A stretch of DNA of 64,000 nucleotides. Source: Fibrobacter sp. (GTDB lineage: Bacteria; Fibrobacterota; Fibrobacteria; Fibrobacterales; Fibrobacteraceae). Within the stretch, counting starts at the first letter, position 1, and every line of letters begins with the position of its first letter. The stretch covers positions 1-64,000 of the forward strand of contig JAEERM010000001.1 of NCBI GenBank assembly GCA_016285835.1, given 5' to 3'. A model generated the notes under the pieces. It saw nothing but the letters and a program-made list of their open reading frames with translations. It ran no database searches and was not told the DNA's origin. The translations under genes and the position numbers were made by a program. Below, in pieces: positions 41,901 to 49,803 of this stretch.

Positions 41901-44900
41901 AACGAAGTTCGTCCGTTTGACAGTTTGACGATTCGTCTCTACATGCGCGCCACGGACGAAATTTATTACGATGTCGGCATTAGGCGCGATATCTGCCAGG
42001 CGTACAACGAATCGGCCTTCAACGATACGTGTTCCCAGGAAACGCAGAGGGAACTGGATGGCCTGTTCCGTCAGACGTTCCCCAAGAAAATAGACGATAC
42101 TTACGACCCGACCGATGGAACCTGGCAATGGTATTTCCCCATTCCGTTGGGCTCGACCATTATCAAGTCCACCAGCAGGCTCAGGATTGATGTCCTTTTT
42201 GACAGAAGGAGCGAGTGGGAACCTCACCTCGACCTGATGAACGATACGCCCAAAAAGAAATTCTATTGCAAGGATCACGGAGATACTTGGGAATCGCAGG
42301 CGGGTGACAAGTTGGCGCAGAATCCGGGGGACTGGAGCTGGCAACCGCATTCCAAGGCGAACGGGGACTATGCGGACTACGAAGGGCTACCTTGTGAGAA
42401 AAAGGACTTCGGCGATGACGACCTTGCGCCAATAAACCCTTACGTGTCGGTTTACCGCAAGGATGAATTCGTGTGGGGTTATAGCCCGTCCAAGGCGGAA
42501 ATGGCGACCAAGCGCGCCGATTACAAGTTGGATGTCGCTTTTGACGCACCGTTCAACGTGTCCAATGGCAGCCATGTGGAGGTGAATCAAGTCAGCAAGA
42601 CCATGTACGTGAAGGGCAACGCCCATATTACCGAGGGTGGCTTCATTACCCAGATTTGGGCAAATGGTGAGCGCATTCCGCTGGAATACAGTGTCGTCGA
42701 CAACGAATCCTACATGAGCTACAACGATACCGTCGTCGCCCATTACAACCTCGCTACCGACTTATGGGATTTGAATATCCCGGTTAAGATGAAAGTCGGA
42801 AGCAACAAGGTTGACATCACGGTATTTGCCGGGCCCGATCCCGAATGTGACGAATGTAGGGAGAACGGGGGCTGCGCTTTTGAAAACCGCAACTATTATG
42901 TCGAATTCAATCGCCCAAACATGACCGACGGTGTCCTTGCGGTAAAAGACGAAAACGGAAACGTTGTCGGCAATAACGGCGTGGTGGACCCGAGTTCAAA
43001 TCAGAAATTCTACATCTACCTGACCGATAAGGACAAGGCGAAGACAAAGAGCCCAATTACGGTCAACGTCATTAACGGCAAGAAACAAGATACCTTGAAA
43101 GTCAAGATGGAATCGATCGGGGAGGGCCTGTTCCGCAGTGTCGAATTGATTACCGCTGTGTCCACGTCGAAGGAAAAACGCGGGGCGAACGAGATTTCGT
43201 TCTTCCCTGGCGATACCATCTACGTCGAGTACCAAGACCCTGAAGACGAAGAAGATTATAGCAGGATAACCGCCTTCTACGCCGAATCCAACTACCCGAT
43301 GCCGAAGCAGGTGGTTGCGCAGGATAGCGATTGTGACAACGTGGCTGACAAACTGACGGTTGTGTTCAGCAACATTTTGGACGAGAACTATTCTTTCGAC
43401 AGTATCCGCGTCTTCTTGGAAGGAATGAACGATACCGTGACACTCTCCGTGCCGCAGCCGGTTTTGGGGCTCGACAAAGTCTCTATTCCACTTGACGGAA
43501 TCGGTGTGCCTGCCACGGCGGCGCCGAGCGGGACTGCGTCCGTATTTATCACGACCAGGGGTGAAACAGCTCGAGAGAATGTCAAGATTGTCGACGGCAT
43601 TGCACCACAACTTTTGAGCGTGACCATTCTCGAAAATCTTGCTCCTCGCACTCCCGAAGACACGCTGATGATTGCCTTTACCGAACCCGTGCTGCTTGCT
43701 TCTCCGGGATCATGGCCACTTACTATCGAGGGCGTTTCCGGTGACCGCATTTCGGTTTTGGGCCAGGCGACTCCTAGCAACGGTGGCAAGAACTGGTTGT
43801 TTGTGGTGACTGGGAACGATGGCGGTAGCTACATTCCCGTGGGAGGCATCGCAAGTATCAAGAGCGGCATGAACATCACGGATGAATCCTTCAACGAGCT
43901 CAATCCGGCATCGCCCTGCGCCCAGGGTGTAAAAATTGCGGAGACCCCGAAGCCTGTTCCCATCACGCTTGCAGAAATGCGCGATAACGAAGGCGACGGG
44001 TATGTCGATGAACTTTATCTGAAGTTCGAGAGAAAGCTTCGTCCCCAGGATATGCTCGATAGTTTTGTCGTGGAGTGGGGCATGAAGAACATCGTGAAGA
44101 GTTTTTTCCCGGCTGATTGGAAACACACGGTATCTGTTGCTGATAACCCCTCCTTGGCGAACGATTCGATATCCATCATCACGATTTCGTTCACGACTTC
44201 GAACGGCTTCCCGTATGGTACGACCAGTGGCTCGTATGACGGATACGGGCATGTGACTCCGCGGCTTGGGCCCGAAGGCGGATTCTTCGACAAGTTCTAC
44301 TACGTGGTTGACAAGTGCCCGCCCATTATAATGAGAGCGTCTAAGAAATCTTTGCGAGGCATCGAAATGCTTGAGGCTACGATGTCCGAACCGCTTACGA
44401 CCATTGATAACCCTGCTCTTGAATATGTCGAGAGGATGCGCGGCTCGCAGGATGGCGTCTACCTGAAACCTGAATTTGTACGGACGAATAACGAAGTGAA
44501 TGTGACTTACAGCTACTCGGAAGATGCCGAGGGCGCGGTTCGTGTGAGCGACTTTATCAGGCTTGTCCCGCTCGCCTCTCTTTCTCGTTACAAGGACAAT
44601 GCCGGCAACTTCCCTACAGGGCAGAATCCCTGGGTGCTTGTAGACGGAGCCTTCGAGAAGACGAACTTCCGCGTGACGCTTGCGAATAAAGTGACAAAAT
44701 TCCCGAACGAGGAACCGTACATGGGGACGCCTGTTTCGGATGACGAAGTGTTCCGTGCGACCATAATCAATATGGATGGGACGGAATCACTCATGAGTCT
44801 CGACGGCGGTAAACTCTCCGCAACGGGAATCGTTCTTAATACAGGAGTCTACAAGCATGCCGGACCGCAATTTATTGTGGAAATAACAATGCCTTCGGCG

Positions 44901-45287
44901 CTACAGACGGACGACCAAGGCAATCCGCTTTTTGATTTTGAAATCAAGTTCACGATGAACGTTTTCGACAACATTGGACAGTTCATTGCCAAACAGGATG
45001 TGCGCATAGATATGAAGGATATCGGTTACGATAAAATTTCGAATGATGGTGTGCTGCGTGTGAATATGGAATGGATGGCTCACAACGGAGCTCCCAAGAG
45101 TAATCGCGGACGAGCGATTGGCACGGGCGCATACATAGCGAAGTTCGACTTTGAATCAAAGGCCACTTATGTTTCGGCTGTCGAGACCGCCAAGGATAAC
45201 GGATCTGCGTATAAACAAGGCGATGTTATCAAGACTACGGATGATGCAATAAAGACCTTCGGTTTCAAGCGTTCGAGGCGAAAGTAA
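38979..45287 (+). CDS. Giant secreted family-9 glycoside hydrolase (cellulase-type)
   Basis: This 2,102-residue protein is likely an endoglucanase acting on cellulose outside the cell. It has a signal peptide to residue 19 (AMA). A CelD-type Ig domain starts at about 88 (IRVNQAGYRPQDPQKYVLYVG). The GH9 barrel covers about 205-735: GGWYDCGDH with D251 and D254 (nucleophile/base pair), HPHHRGS with H666-R670, and E718 in TENTCID as acid. Two FN3-like domains follow (about 745-950), then about 1,100 residues of beta-rich modules. These include Ca-loop-like DSDCDNVAD (1447) and DNEGDGYVD (1667), a GTGAYIAKFDF segment (2049) and a basic end KRSRRK. The start is GTG, with AGGAG 10 nt upstream. Its C-terminal scaffold resembles that of the three giant vWA proteins. 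Confidence 0.88.
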   Translation: MSLRKGLIAFVLAAVTAMAADQVLPTPYDLIRPVWPLTWDSTIFNTNFTAGPKRNSLPDINTPAAYSPNNIIPDSLNQAFIDAMLIQMSPIRVNQAGYRPQDPQKYVLYVGSATDFEVVNEKGEVVGNGSFSETLSNSVSSSLTIRASNNAQTTDGGDTRYTTTRKGPSGALKRGSLPHGLPENERLRIKVGDEYSSTFIISDRVYSMLRDAVLKFYGINRSGNSESWFHPPSHVKDGSLANVDMTGGWYDCGDHLKEAQTISYSLAQLAVTAAAFEDRDQDNYAFNQSEINNTDDVPDILREAKFGAEYVIKAYDAAKGVVSAMPVSVGNIGKDHGWWGSPEFQDNALHDRGGPTSRILRSDDHPAEDSGLELGSTASGNFAAGLAIVSKIWNRYDSTFAKKSLTVAKALYDYGKAKKSLTNTAAYSGGSEYNDEMGFAAICLFYATADKTYLNDAVEEKSLAGGQTKKDFASGDKKGAGMFNGGWFEHKNPSFLKNNAASDWASVFTSGLYAFYKLILETKEKASAYGLSDEQRMIYIEDVAFTMAANLAGVMTGEKRIIDLPAGQASWVGSSVSYDPVWGITRSVNPEQWWTKYEAANIFELLAYYDVTKDLENVTMPQTGTIQNWKSDEILNLAVSHMNYFLGMNPWDVSLVYGVGDKNHAHPHHRGSNPEGKNVAGLVSSYKYRPPVGGLGPGLPPSTENDLSVHFNNWQLTENTCIDAVSNLLPATVILAKSENLNRAPSIIVEKRHVSMDSAIYVVKLDIGGNVYISLDTTESIKNPSVVASETGKKQHEIVLRDLQPGTTYYFYVTAANSRSGNTTKKWAVDSTMTPFSFTTLGMVEDANIQNVTVCNVTADSAEIMWYTPNGEYESKVYWDTIPHTDTKDYAFNTGTGNADISGGPTMFHYVKIGGLKERTTYYYAVESNGAYTNVNENNQPLKFKTPVMQYNFEVRMSQYVWDPMPGLEINVYNNEVRPFDSLTIRLYMRATDEIYYDVGIRRDICQAYNESAFNDTCSQETQRELDGLFRQTFPKKIDDTYDPTDGTWQWYFPIPLGSTIIKSTSRLRIDVLFDRRSEWEPHLDLMNDTPKKKFYCKDHGDTWESQAGDKLAQNPGDWSWQPHSKANGDYADYEGLPCEKKDFGDDDLAPINPYVSVYRKDEFVWGYSPSKAEMATKRADYKLDVAFDAPFNVSNGSHVEVNQVSKTMYVKGNAHITEGGFITQIWANGERIPLEYSVVDNESYMSYNDTVVAHYNLATDLWDLNIPVKMKVGSNKVDITVFAGPDPECDECRENGGCAFENRNYYVEFNRPNMTDGVLAVKDENGNVVGNNGVVDPSSNQKFYIYLTDKDKAKTKSPITVNVINGKKQDTLKVKMESIGEGLFRSVELITAVSTSKEKRGANEISFFPGDTIYVEYQDPEDEEDYSRITAFYAESNYPMPKQVVAQDSDCDNVADKLTVVFSNILDENYSFDSIRVFLEGMNDTVTLSVPQPVLGLDKVSIPLDGIGVPATAAPSGTASVFITTRGETARENVKIVDGIAPQLLSVTILENLAPRTPEDTLMIAFTEPVLLASPGSWPLTIEGVSGDRISVLGQATPSNGGKNWLFVVTGNDGGSYIPVGGIASIKSGMNITDESFNELNPASPCAQGVKIAETPKPVPITLAEMRDNEGDGYVDELYLKFERKLRPQDMLDSFVVEWGMKNIVKSFFPADWKHTVSVADNPSLANDSISIITISFTTSNGFPYGTTSGSYDGYGHVTPRLGPEGGFFDKFYYVVDKCPPIIMRASKKSLRGIEMLEATMSEPLTTIDNPALEYVERMRGSQDGVYLKPEFVRTNNEVNVTYSYSEDAEGAVRVSDFIRLVPLASLSRYKDNAGNFPTGQNPWVLVDGAFEKTNFRVTLANKVTKFPNEEPYMGTPVSDDEVFRATIINMDGTESLMSLDGGKLSATGIVLNTGVYKHAGPQFIVEITMPSALQTDDQGNPLFDFEIKFTMNVFDNIGQFIAKQDVRIDMKDIGYDKISNDGVLRVNMEWMAHNGAPKSNRGRAIGTGAYIAKFDFESKATYVSAVETAKDNGSAYKQGDVIKTTDDAIKTFGFKRSRRK

Positions 45288-45323
45288 AGAGCTCCTCGAG
45301 CCACATGCCTTGAGCTAGGCTCC

Positions 45324-46004
45324 TCACCTAAACCTTCGCCCGCCTTGGTACTTGTGGCTCCAGTATTTGTCGCTCATCGGGGAAATGATGACTCCCTTGC
45401 TGGAACTGGCATGGATGAATCGTTCCCCTTTCAAGTAAATTCCTACGTGGTCAATTTTCCAGAAGCTGCCGAAGAACACGAGGTCACCTTCGCGCAAACT
45501 TCCGCGACTGACTTTTGAACCTCGGCTGTCTTTGTACATTCCGGACGAACTGTGGTCAAGCGCTATGTTGTAATAACCTTTGTACACTTGCATCACGAAT
45601 CCGGAGCAGTCAGTCTTTGTCTTGGTCGCCTGCCCGTACACATACTTGGCACCCATCCATTTTCGCGCATAATTTTCGAGGCTGCCGCGGGGCTCCGGCC
45701 TCTGTGCCGATCTTGCCGCTTCTTTCCGCGTCGCGGCTTGGCGCACCCGATTTACGGAGTTTTCGCGCTTGCCAGAATCTGCGCTCGATACGTTTTGGTC
45801 TTGTGCGTTTTCTGTTGAGGCTCCATTGGCAGGGGAGACTTGTTCCTGGGATTCTTCCTCTGCTGCGGTTTTGGTCGTAGGGATGGGCTTGTATCCACCA
45901 ATCTTCCTGTCGTAACCTGTGCGTACCGGCACGCCACAACCGACATTCCACAGGCATAGGCCTGCGAGAACAAGGAAGATGACAGATTTGGAAAAAGGCA
46001 CCAT
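45324..46004 (-). CDS. NlpC/P60 cell-wall endopeptidase lipoprotein
   Basis: This 226-residue lipoprotein has a lipobox WNVGC (Cys23) and is predicted to sit in the outer membrane. A disordered linker rich in Ala, Gln, Ser and Arg spans about 40-105. The NlpC/P60 domain has the catalytic Cys133 in TDCSGFVMQVY, His186 in DHVGIYL and His198 in FIHASS; REGDLVFFG is also typical. Such enzymes cut peptide stems of peptidoglycan, usually between D-Glu and diaminopimelate. The ATG at 46004 lacks a clear ribosome binding site; an in-frame TTG precedes it directly. It is convergent with the GH9 gene, 36 bp apart, with no obvious terminator between. Confidence 0.9.
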   Translation of the reverse strand: MVPFSKSVIFLVLAGLCLWNVGCGVPVRTGYDRKIGGYKPIPTTKTAAEEESQEQVSPANGASTENAQDQNVSSADSGKRENSVNRVRQAATRKEAARSAQRPEPRGSLENYARKWMGAKYVYGQATKTKTDCSGFVMQVYKGYYNIALDHSSSGMYKDSRGSKVSRGSLREGDLVFFGSFWKIDHVGIYLKGERFIHASSSKGVIISPMSDKYWSHKYQGGRRFR

Positions 46005-46039
46005 CAACTGGAAATGTAACTAAAGTACGGGAACGAGTT

Positions 46040-46438
46040 TTATTCTGCGTTTTGGGATGTCATCAGTTGGCACTCAGCCATGATTTGGTCGTAGAATTCA
46101 TCACGGTTCAAGTTGGTGAGAATTTCGTCTCTATCTTCGTTATGGTAGGAATTCGTGTGAATTTCGTGCCTGACGGTGGTTTCGTCGGTCCAGACATAAA
46201 CGTCAACAAATCCCCAGTGTTCGTCTGAAAGGTATTTCCATGTATTGTCTGTCTTGACAAAATTGCAGCCCGGCTCCACGCCGGTTTTGTTCTTGTTCCC
46301 GTTGTTCCCGCCATTATTATCGTCATTGTCCGGATTGGTGAGATCGAAGGAGGGCGTGTTGGTACTTGAACTGTCGTTATCGCAGGCCATCAGGCAAAAT
46401 GAAATTGCAAACGCCATTGTCCAAAAAATTTTTTTCAT
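46040..46438 (-). CDS. Small lipoprotein with Asn/Asp-rich linker
   Basis: The 132-residue protein has a lipobox LMAC (Cys19). The next 35 residues are a low-complexity linker of Asp, Asn, Gly and Ser (NPDNDDNNGGNNGNKNK). The C-terminal 80 residues look like a small alpha/beta domain with two Cys (PGCNF and AECQLM) that may pair. GGAG precedes the ATG. It sits 35 bp upstream of the NlpC/P60 lipoprotein on the same strand, so the two may be one operon. The function is not recognisable. Confidence 0.65.
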   Translation of the reverse strand: MKKIFWTMAFAISFCLMACDNDSSSTNTPSFDLTNPDNDDNNGGNNGNKNKTGVEPGCNFVKTDNTWKYLSDEHWGFVDVYVWTDETTVRHEIHTNSYHNEDRDEILTNLNRDEFYDQIMAECQLMTSQNAE

Positions 46439-46486
46439 GGGAACTCCTTTTTCATAAAATTTAATAAAACGTCAGGCTTGTTTGGC

Positions 46487-46492
46487 TATATT
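46487..46492 (+). promoter_or_regulatory. -10 element TATATT, 7 nt before the phosphatase ATG (leaderless)
   Basis: TATATT-TGCCCCC-ATG. The seven bases contain no Shine-Dalgarno sequence; the start of transcription would fall at the ATG. Confidence 0.5.
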
Positions 46493-46499
46493 TGCCCCC

Positions 46500-46979
46500 A
46501 TGGAAAAAGTGAAAATCCTGTTCGTGTGTCATGGCAACATTTGTCGCAGCCCCATGGCGGAATTCGTCATGAAACATAAGCTTGCCTCTGCTGGAATTGA
46601 AGGCTTTGAGGTGGCGAGCGCTGCGACGAGTACAGAGGAAATCGGGAATCCCGTGTACCCGCCGGCAAGGCGCATGCTGAATTCGCACGGCATTGACTGT
46701 AGTGGAAAACATGCCCGCCAGATGACTGCGCAGGATTACGAATACTATAACTACATCGTGCTCATGGACAGGAACAACCTGCGAAACCTGCGCTGGATTC
46801 TGCCTCGCGATATTTACGAAAAGGAATCGACTAAGCCCCGAAAGGTGTCGTTGCTCATGGATTGGGCCGGAAAATCGCGCGACGTTGCCGACCCTTGGTA
46901 TACTGGAGATTTCCAGACGACCTGGGACGATGTGAACGAAGGCTGCGATGCGATGATAGATAAATTAACAAGTCGCTGA
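46500..46979 (+). CDS. Low-molecular-weight protein tyrosine phosphatase
   Basis: The 159-residue protein has the active-site loop C10-HGNIC-R16 (C-x5-R) right at the N-terminus, followed by SPMAEFV, and the general-acid Asp131 in ADPWYTGDF. This is the full LMW-PTP pattern. In bacteria such enzymes often act with tyrosine kinases in capsule or exopolysaccharide control, or in arsenate reduction; the genes around it do not tell which. ATG 46500 is favoured because the fold begins immediately after it, although a TTG at 46482 is in frame. A leaderless message is predicted. The stop is 3 bp from the convergent lipoprotein stop. Confidence 0.92.
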   Translation: MEKVKILFVCHGNICRSPMAEFVMKHKLASAGIEGFEVASAATSTEEIGNPVYPPARRMLNSHGIDCSGKHARQMTAQDYEYYNYIVLMDRNNLRNLRWILPRDIYEKESTKPRKVSLLMDWAGKSRDVADPWYTGDFQTTWDDVNEGCDAMIDKLTSR

Positions 46980-46982
46980 TTA

Positions 46983-47435
46983 TTATTTTTGATAGATAGT
47001 AATGGATTCAAATATATCGCCTGCGGTCATGGTGATAATTGCCTTTCTCGGGAAAACTTCTTTGCCACAGTCTTCGGATAGGCATTCCACGGCTGCGTCC
47101 ACTTTAATGGCAATTTTGTTTGGCGAATCCTTTAGGACTTCGGCGCTCCACCAGCTTCCATTGATGAGTTTGTTGTCAATAATTTCTGCTTCAGAGGAAC
47201 TGGGAAGAATGCGGTTGCCATCGGAACACTCGCCGTTGCATGCGGAAGCGAACCACCATGAACTGTAATTCTTGACAGAAATAGTGTCGGAGCCGCCCGT
47301 GTGTTCGAAGTGAACTTCTTTTTTACTTAGTTTCATTTCTTCCCATTTCCCATCGGCCTCGGTGCTGGAGAGGTCGAGGGAACATGCCGTGAATAACAGG
47401 GAGAGGGATAAGAGGCCGAGATGGATTTTTTTCAT
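46983..47435 (-). CDS. Lipoprotein with BACON-like beta-domain
   Basis: This 150-residue protein starts at ATG 47435, behind CGGAGG; a long upstream extension of the frame is not supported. The lipobox LFTAC places the lipidated Cys at 18. The mature part starts with LSKKEVHFEHTGGSDTISV and continues NYSSWWFASA, which resembles the BACON-type or Ig-like modules of Bacteroidota surface proteins, and ends with ITMTAGDIFESITIYQK. Cys pairs in SACNGECSD and VECLSEDCG may form disulfides. The role is unknown; BACON domains are mostly structural or glycan-associated. Confidence 0.65.
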   Translation of the reverse strand: MKKIHLGLLSLSLLFTACSLDLSSTEADGKWEEMKLSKKEVHFEHTGGSDTISVKNYSSWWFASACNGECSDGNRILPSSSEAEIIDNKLINGSWWSAEVLKDSPNKIAIKVDAAVECLSEDCGKEVFPRKAIITMTAGDIFESITIYQK

Positions 47436-47471
47436 TTTTACAATCCTCCGATGAACTGTTAGGATTATCTT

Positions 47472-47511
47472 TTGCATTATGCAATATATCTTGTTTGGGT
47501 GCAAAAACAAA
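47472..47511 (-). promoter_or_regulatory. Promoter (TTTGTT-17-TATATT) with overlapping 13-bp palindrome
   Basis: On the minus strand -35 TTTGTT (47506-47511) and -10 TATATT (47483-47488) precede the BACON-like lipoprotein. The palindrome TTGCATTATGCAA (47472-47484) overlaps the end of the -10 and the start of transcription, a good place for a repressor. Confidence 0.45.
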
Positions 47512-47611
47512 TACCGCTTAATCCCTTTTTTTAGGGAAAAGTGCATTCTTTTGTTTGAAATTAAAAAAGGGCGTTTCATATAGGCCTTTTGCGGGTCTAT
47601 AGAACGTGTTG

Positions 47612-48583
47612 CTATATCAGAAAACCGTGCGGCTCGAATCCGAGCCCCTTCACGAGTTCGAAATCCTTGCAGCTGTTGACGCCTGCGGTGGTGAGCATGT
47701 CGTCGGTAATGGCCGCGTTGGCTCCGCTCTTGAATGCACGCTTACCGTCGTCACCCAACACGCCGCGTCCGCCCGCGAGTCGGATGAACGCCTTCGGATT
47801 GATGAATCTATAAATTGCCACGATGCGGCAGAACTCGTCGTTCGTGAGCTTGGGCAAGTTTTCGTACGGTGTGCCGGGAATCGCGTTCAGCACGTTGACC
47901 GGGGTGGACTTGACGCCGAGCTTGCGGAGGTCCAGGCACATGTCGATGCGGTCTTCCATGGTCTCGCCGAGGCCCATGATGCCTCCGCTGCAAATTTCGA
48001 GACCTGCGGCCAGCGCGTTTTGCAAGGCTCCAATCTTGTCGTCGTAGGTGTGCGTGGTGCACACGTCGGGGAAGTGCCTGCGATAAGTTTCCAGGTTGTT
48101 GTGGAAGCGGGTGAGGCCGGCTTCTTTCAGCTTGTCGAACTGTTCCCTGTTCAAAAGCCCTGCCGAAAGGCATACGGAAAGTTTCGTTTCTTTCTTGAGG
48201 CGGCGTATGGCTTCGCCAATCTGTTCTACATCGCGGTTCGAGAGCGTGCGGCCCGAGGTGACGATGGAGTAACGCGGGATGCCTGCGGCTTCTTTCTTCT
48301 TCGCGTCTTCGACGATTTCGTCGGCGCTGAGAAGCTTGTATTCGGGCGCGCCGGTGTGGTAGTAGCTGCTCTGGGCACAGTACTTGCAGTTTTCGGAGCA
48401 GCGACCGCTGCGGGCGTTCACGATGGAGCAGAAGTCAAAATTGTTGCCGTGGAACTTTTCGCGGATTTCGTTTGCTGCGGTGCAGAGTTCGCCGAGGTCT
48501 TCTCTTAAAAGCTGGATTGCCTCTTCGCGGTTGATTTCGTAACCGCCTAAAATTTTTTCTTTAAGATCTTGAACGAAGGACAT
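47612..48583 (-). CDS. bioB: Biotin synthase
   Basis: This radical-SAM enzyme inserts sulfur into dethiobiotin. The 323-residue sequence carries the CxxxCxxC cluster motif in RCSENCKYCAQS, the YKLLSADEIVEDAKKKEAAG region, HNLETYRRHFPDVCTTHTYDDK, GGIMGLGETMEDRIDM and the C-terminal IRLAGGRGVLGDDGK. ATG 48583 is chosen over an upstream in-frame ATG because AGGGAAAG precedes it and BioB proteins start near here. It lies just downstream of argF, with an argF terminator in between whose T-tract abuts its ribosome binding site. No other bio genes are in the window. Confidence 0.97.
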   Translation of the reverse strand: MSFVQDLKEKILGGYEINREEAIQLLREDLGELCTAANEIREKFHGNNFDFCSIVNARSGRCSENCKYCAQSSYYHTGAPEYKLLSADEIVEDAKKKEAAGIPRYSIVTSGRTLSNRDVEQIGEAIRRLKKETKLSVCLSAGLLNREQFDKLKEAGLTRFHNNLETYRRHFPDVCTTHTYDDKIGALQNALAAGLEICSGGIMGLGETMEDRIDMCLDLRKLGVKSTPVNVLNAIPGTPYENLPKLTNDEFCRIVAIYRFINPKAFIRLAGGRGVLGDDGKRAFKSGANAAITDDMLTTAGVNSCKDFELVKGLGFEPHGFLI

Positions 48584-48594
48584 TTTTCTTTCCC

Positions 48595-48626
48595 TAAAAA
48601 AGGAGATGCCCGCACAGGGCGGGCAT
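48595..48626 (-). terminator. Rho-independent terminator of argF
   Basis: On the minus strand ATGCCCGC-N5-GCGGGCAT, then CTCC and six T. It ends directly at the AGGGAAAG that serves bioB, so bioB translation depends on sequence at the termination point. Confidence 0.8.
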
Positions 48627-48649
48627 GACAAGTTTAATTTTTCCCGCTA

Positions 48650-49609
48650 TTAGGCGTTGAACGGGGGCATGACCTGCCACAAAACAGCCTTATGAGCGTG
48701 CAGGCGGTTTTCGGCCTCTTCGAAACTCATGTTCACGTCGAGGTTGTCCATCACGGAGTCCGTGATTTCTTCGCCGCGGTGTGCGGGCAGGCAGTGGCTC
48801 ACCTTGCAGTGTGCCGGAGCGAGCTTCAAGAGTTCGTCGTTAATCTGGAACGGCAAGAAGTGGCTCTGCTTTGTAGCCTTTTCGCCTTCCTGGCCCATGG
48901 AGACCCACACGTCGCTATAGAGGATATCGGCGTCCTTGACGGCTTCCTTCGGGTCGTTGAACACGCGGTACTCACAACCGTGCTTCTTGAGGCCTTCGGC
49001 GGCTTCTTCCACAACGCTCTTCGGCTGCTCGAAACCCTTGGGGCAGGCGAGCGTGAAGTTCATGCCCACCTTGGAGGCGAGCGCGAGGAAGGAGTTCGCG
49101 ACGTTGTTGCCGTCACCGATGAAGGCGACGGTCTTCGGCTTGCCATCGGCGTTCTTGAAACCACCGAGGTTTTCACAAATCATCTGCGCAAAGGCAATGG
49201 CTTGGCAGGGGTGGCAATCGTCGGTGAGGGCGTTCACTATAGGTACGCTACCGAATTCGGCGAGTTCTTCCACGAGCTGCTGCTTGAAGCAACGGACCAC
49301 GATGGCGTTCACCCAGCGGGAAAGGCAACGGGCCACGTCCTTCACGCTTTCGCGCTTGCCGAGTCCGATGGAATCCGGGGCGAGCAGCACGGCATGGCCG
49401 CCGAGCTGGTTCATGCCCACCTGGAACGTGGTGATGGTTCGCAGCGAGGGCTTCTCGAAGAACATGGCGATGTTCTGGCCGTGGAGACGGTCAGAAACTT
49501 TGCCGGCGTGGACCTCTTTCTTGAGGCGCGAGGCAATCTCGACGGTTTCGAGGATTTTTTCTTCGCTCCAGTCCATCAGGCGAAGGAAGTGCTTGTTGCG
49601 ATCGATCAT
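48650..49609 (-). CDS. argF: Ornithine carbamoyltransferase
   Basis: The enzyme joins carbamoyl phosphate and ornithine to citrulline in arginine synthesis. The 319-residue sequence has the carbamoyl-phosphate loop FEKPSLRTITTF, the VNALTDDCHPCQAIAF segment (the family's HPCQ), the IGDGNNVANSFLA segment, SDVWVSMGQE and the ornithine-binding HCLPAHRGEEI. Start ATG 49609 has GAGGAG upstream; the frame runs further upstream only through sequence antisense to cstA. It is a monocistronic unit between two terminators. An A/T-rich stretch with TATATT (minus strand, near 49714-49719) is a possible promoter. Confidence 0.96.
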   Translation of the reverse strand: MIDRNKHFLRLMDWSEEKILETVEIASRLKKEVHAGKVSDRLHGQNIAMFFEKPSLRTITTFQVGMNQLGGHAVLLAPDSIGLGKRESVKDVARCLSRWVNAIVVRCFKQQLVEELAEFGSVPIVNALTDDCHPCQAIAFAQMICENLGGFKNADGKPKTVAFIGDGNNVANSFLALASKVGMNFTLACPKGFEQPKSVVEEAAEGLKKHGCEYRVFNDPKEAVKDADILYSDVWVSMGQEGEKATKQSHFLPFQINDELLKLAPAHCKVSHCLPAHRGEEITDSVMDNLDVNMSFEEAENRLHAHKAVLWQVMPPFNA

Positions 49610-49746
49610 TTTTCTGCTCCTCGGGCAAGCCCTGTCAAAAAAACAAAAACGGCTGCCCGCTTGACGAACGGCCGGTACATTTCCTTTGGAAATTTCCAAG
49701 AGAAAGCATAAATATACTAAAAAAATCGGAAAATAACGTAAAAAAA

Positions 49747-49775
49747 CAAAAAAAACAGAGCGGTGTACGCTCTGT
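49747..49775 (-). terminator. Rho-independent terminator of cstA
   Basis: On the minus strand ACAGAGCG-TACAC-CGCTCTGT followed by eight T, 28 bp after the cstA stop. Confidence 0.9.
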
Positions 49776-49803
49776 TTATCAAAGTTCTTTGTCGAAAACT
49801 CGC

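Noticed and set aside
45288-45323. Bidirectional terminator between the GH9 and NlpC/P60 genes
   Set aside because: GAGCC/GGCTC pairs across a long loop but there is no T-tract on either strand; too weak to call.
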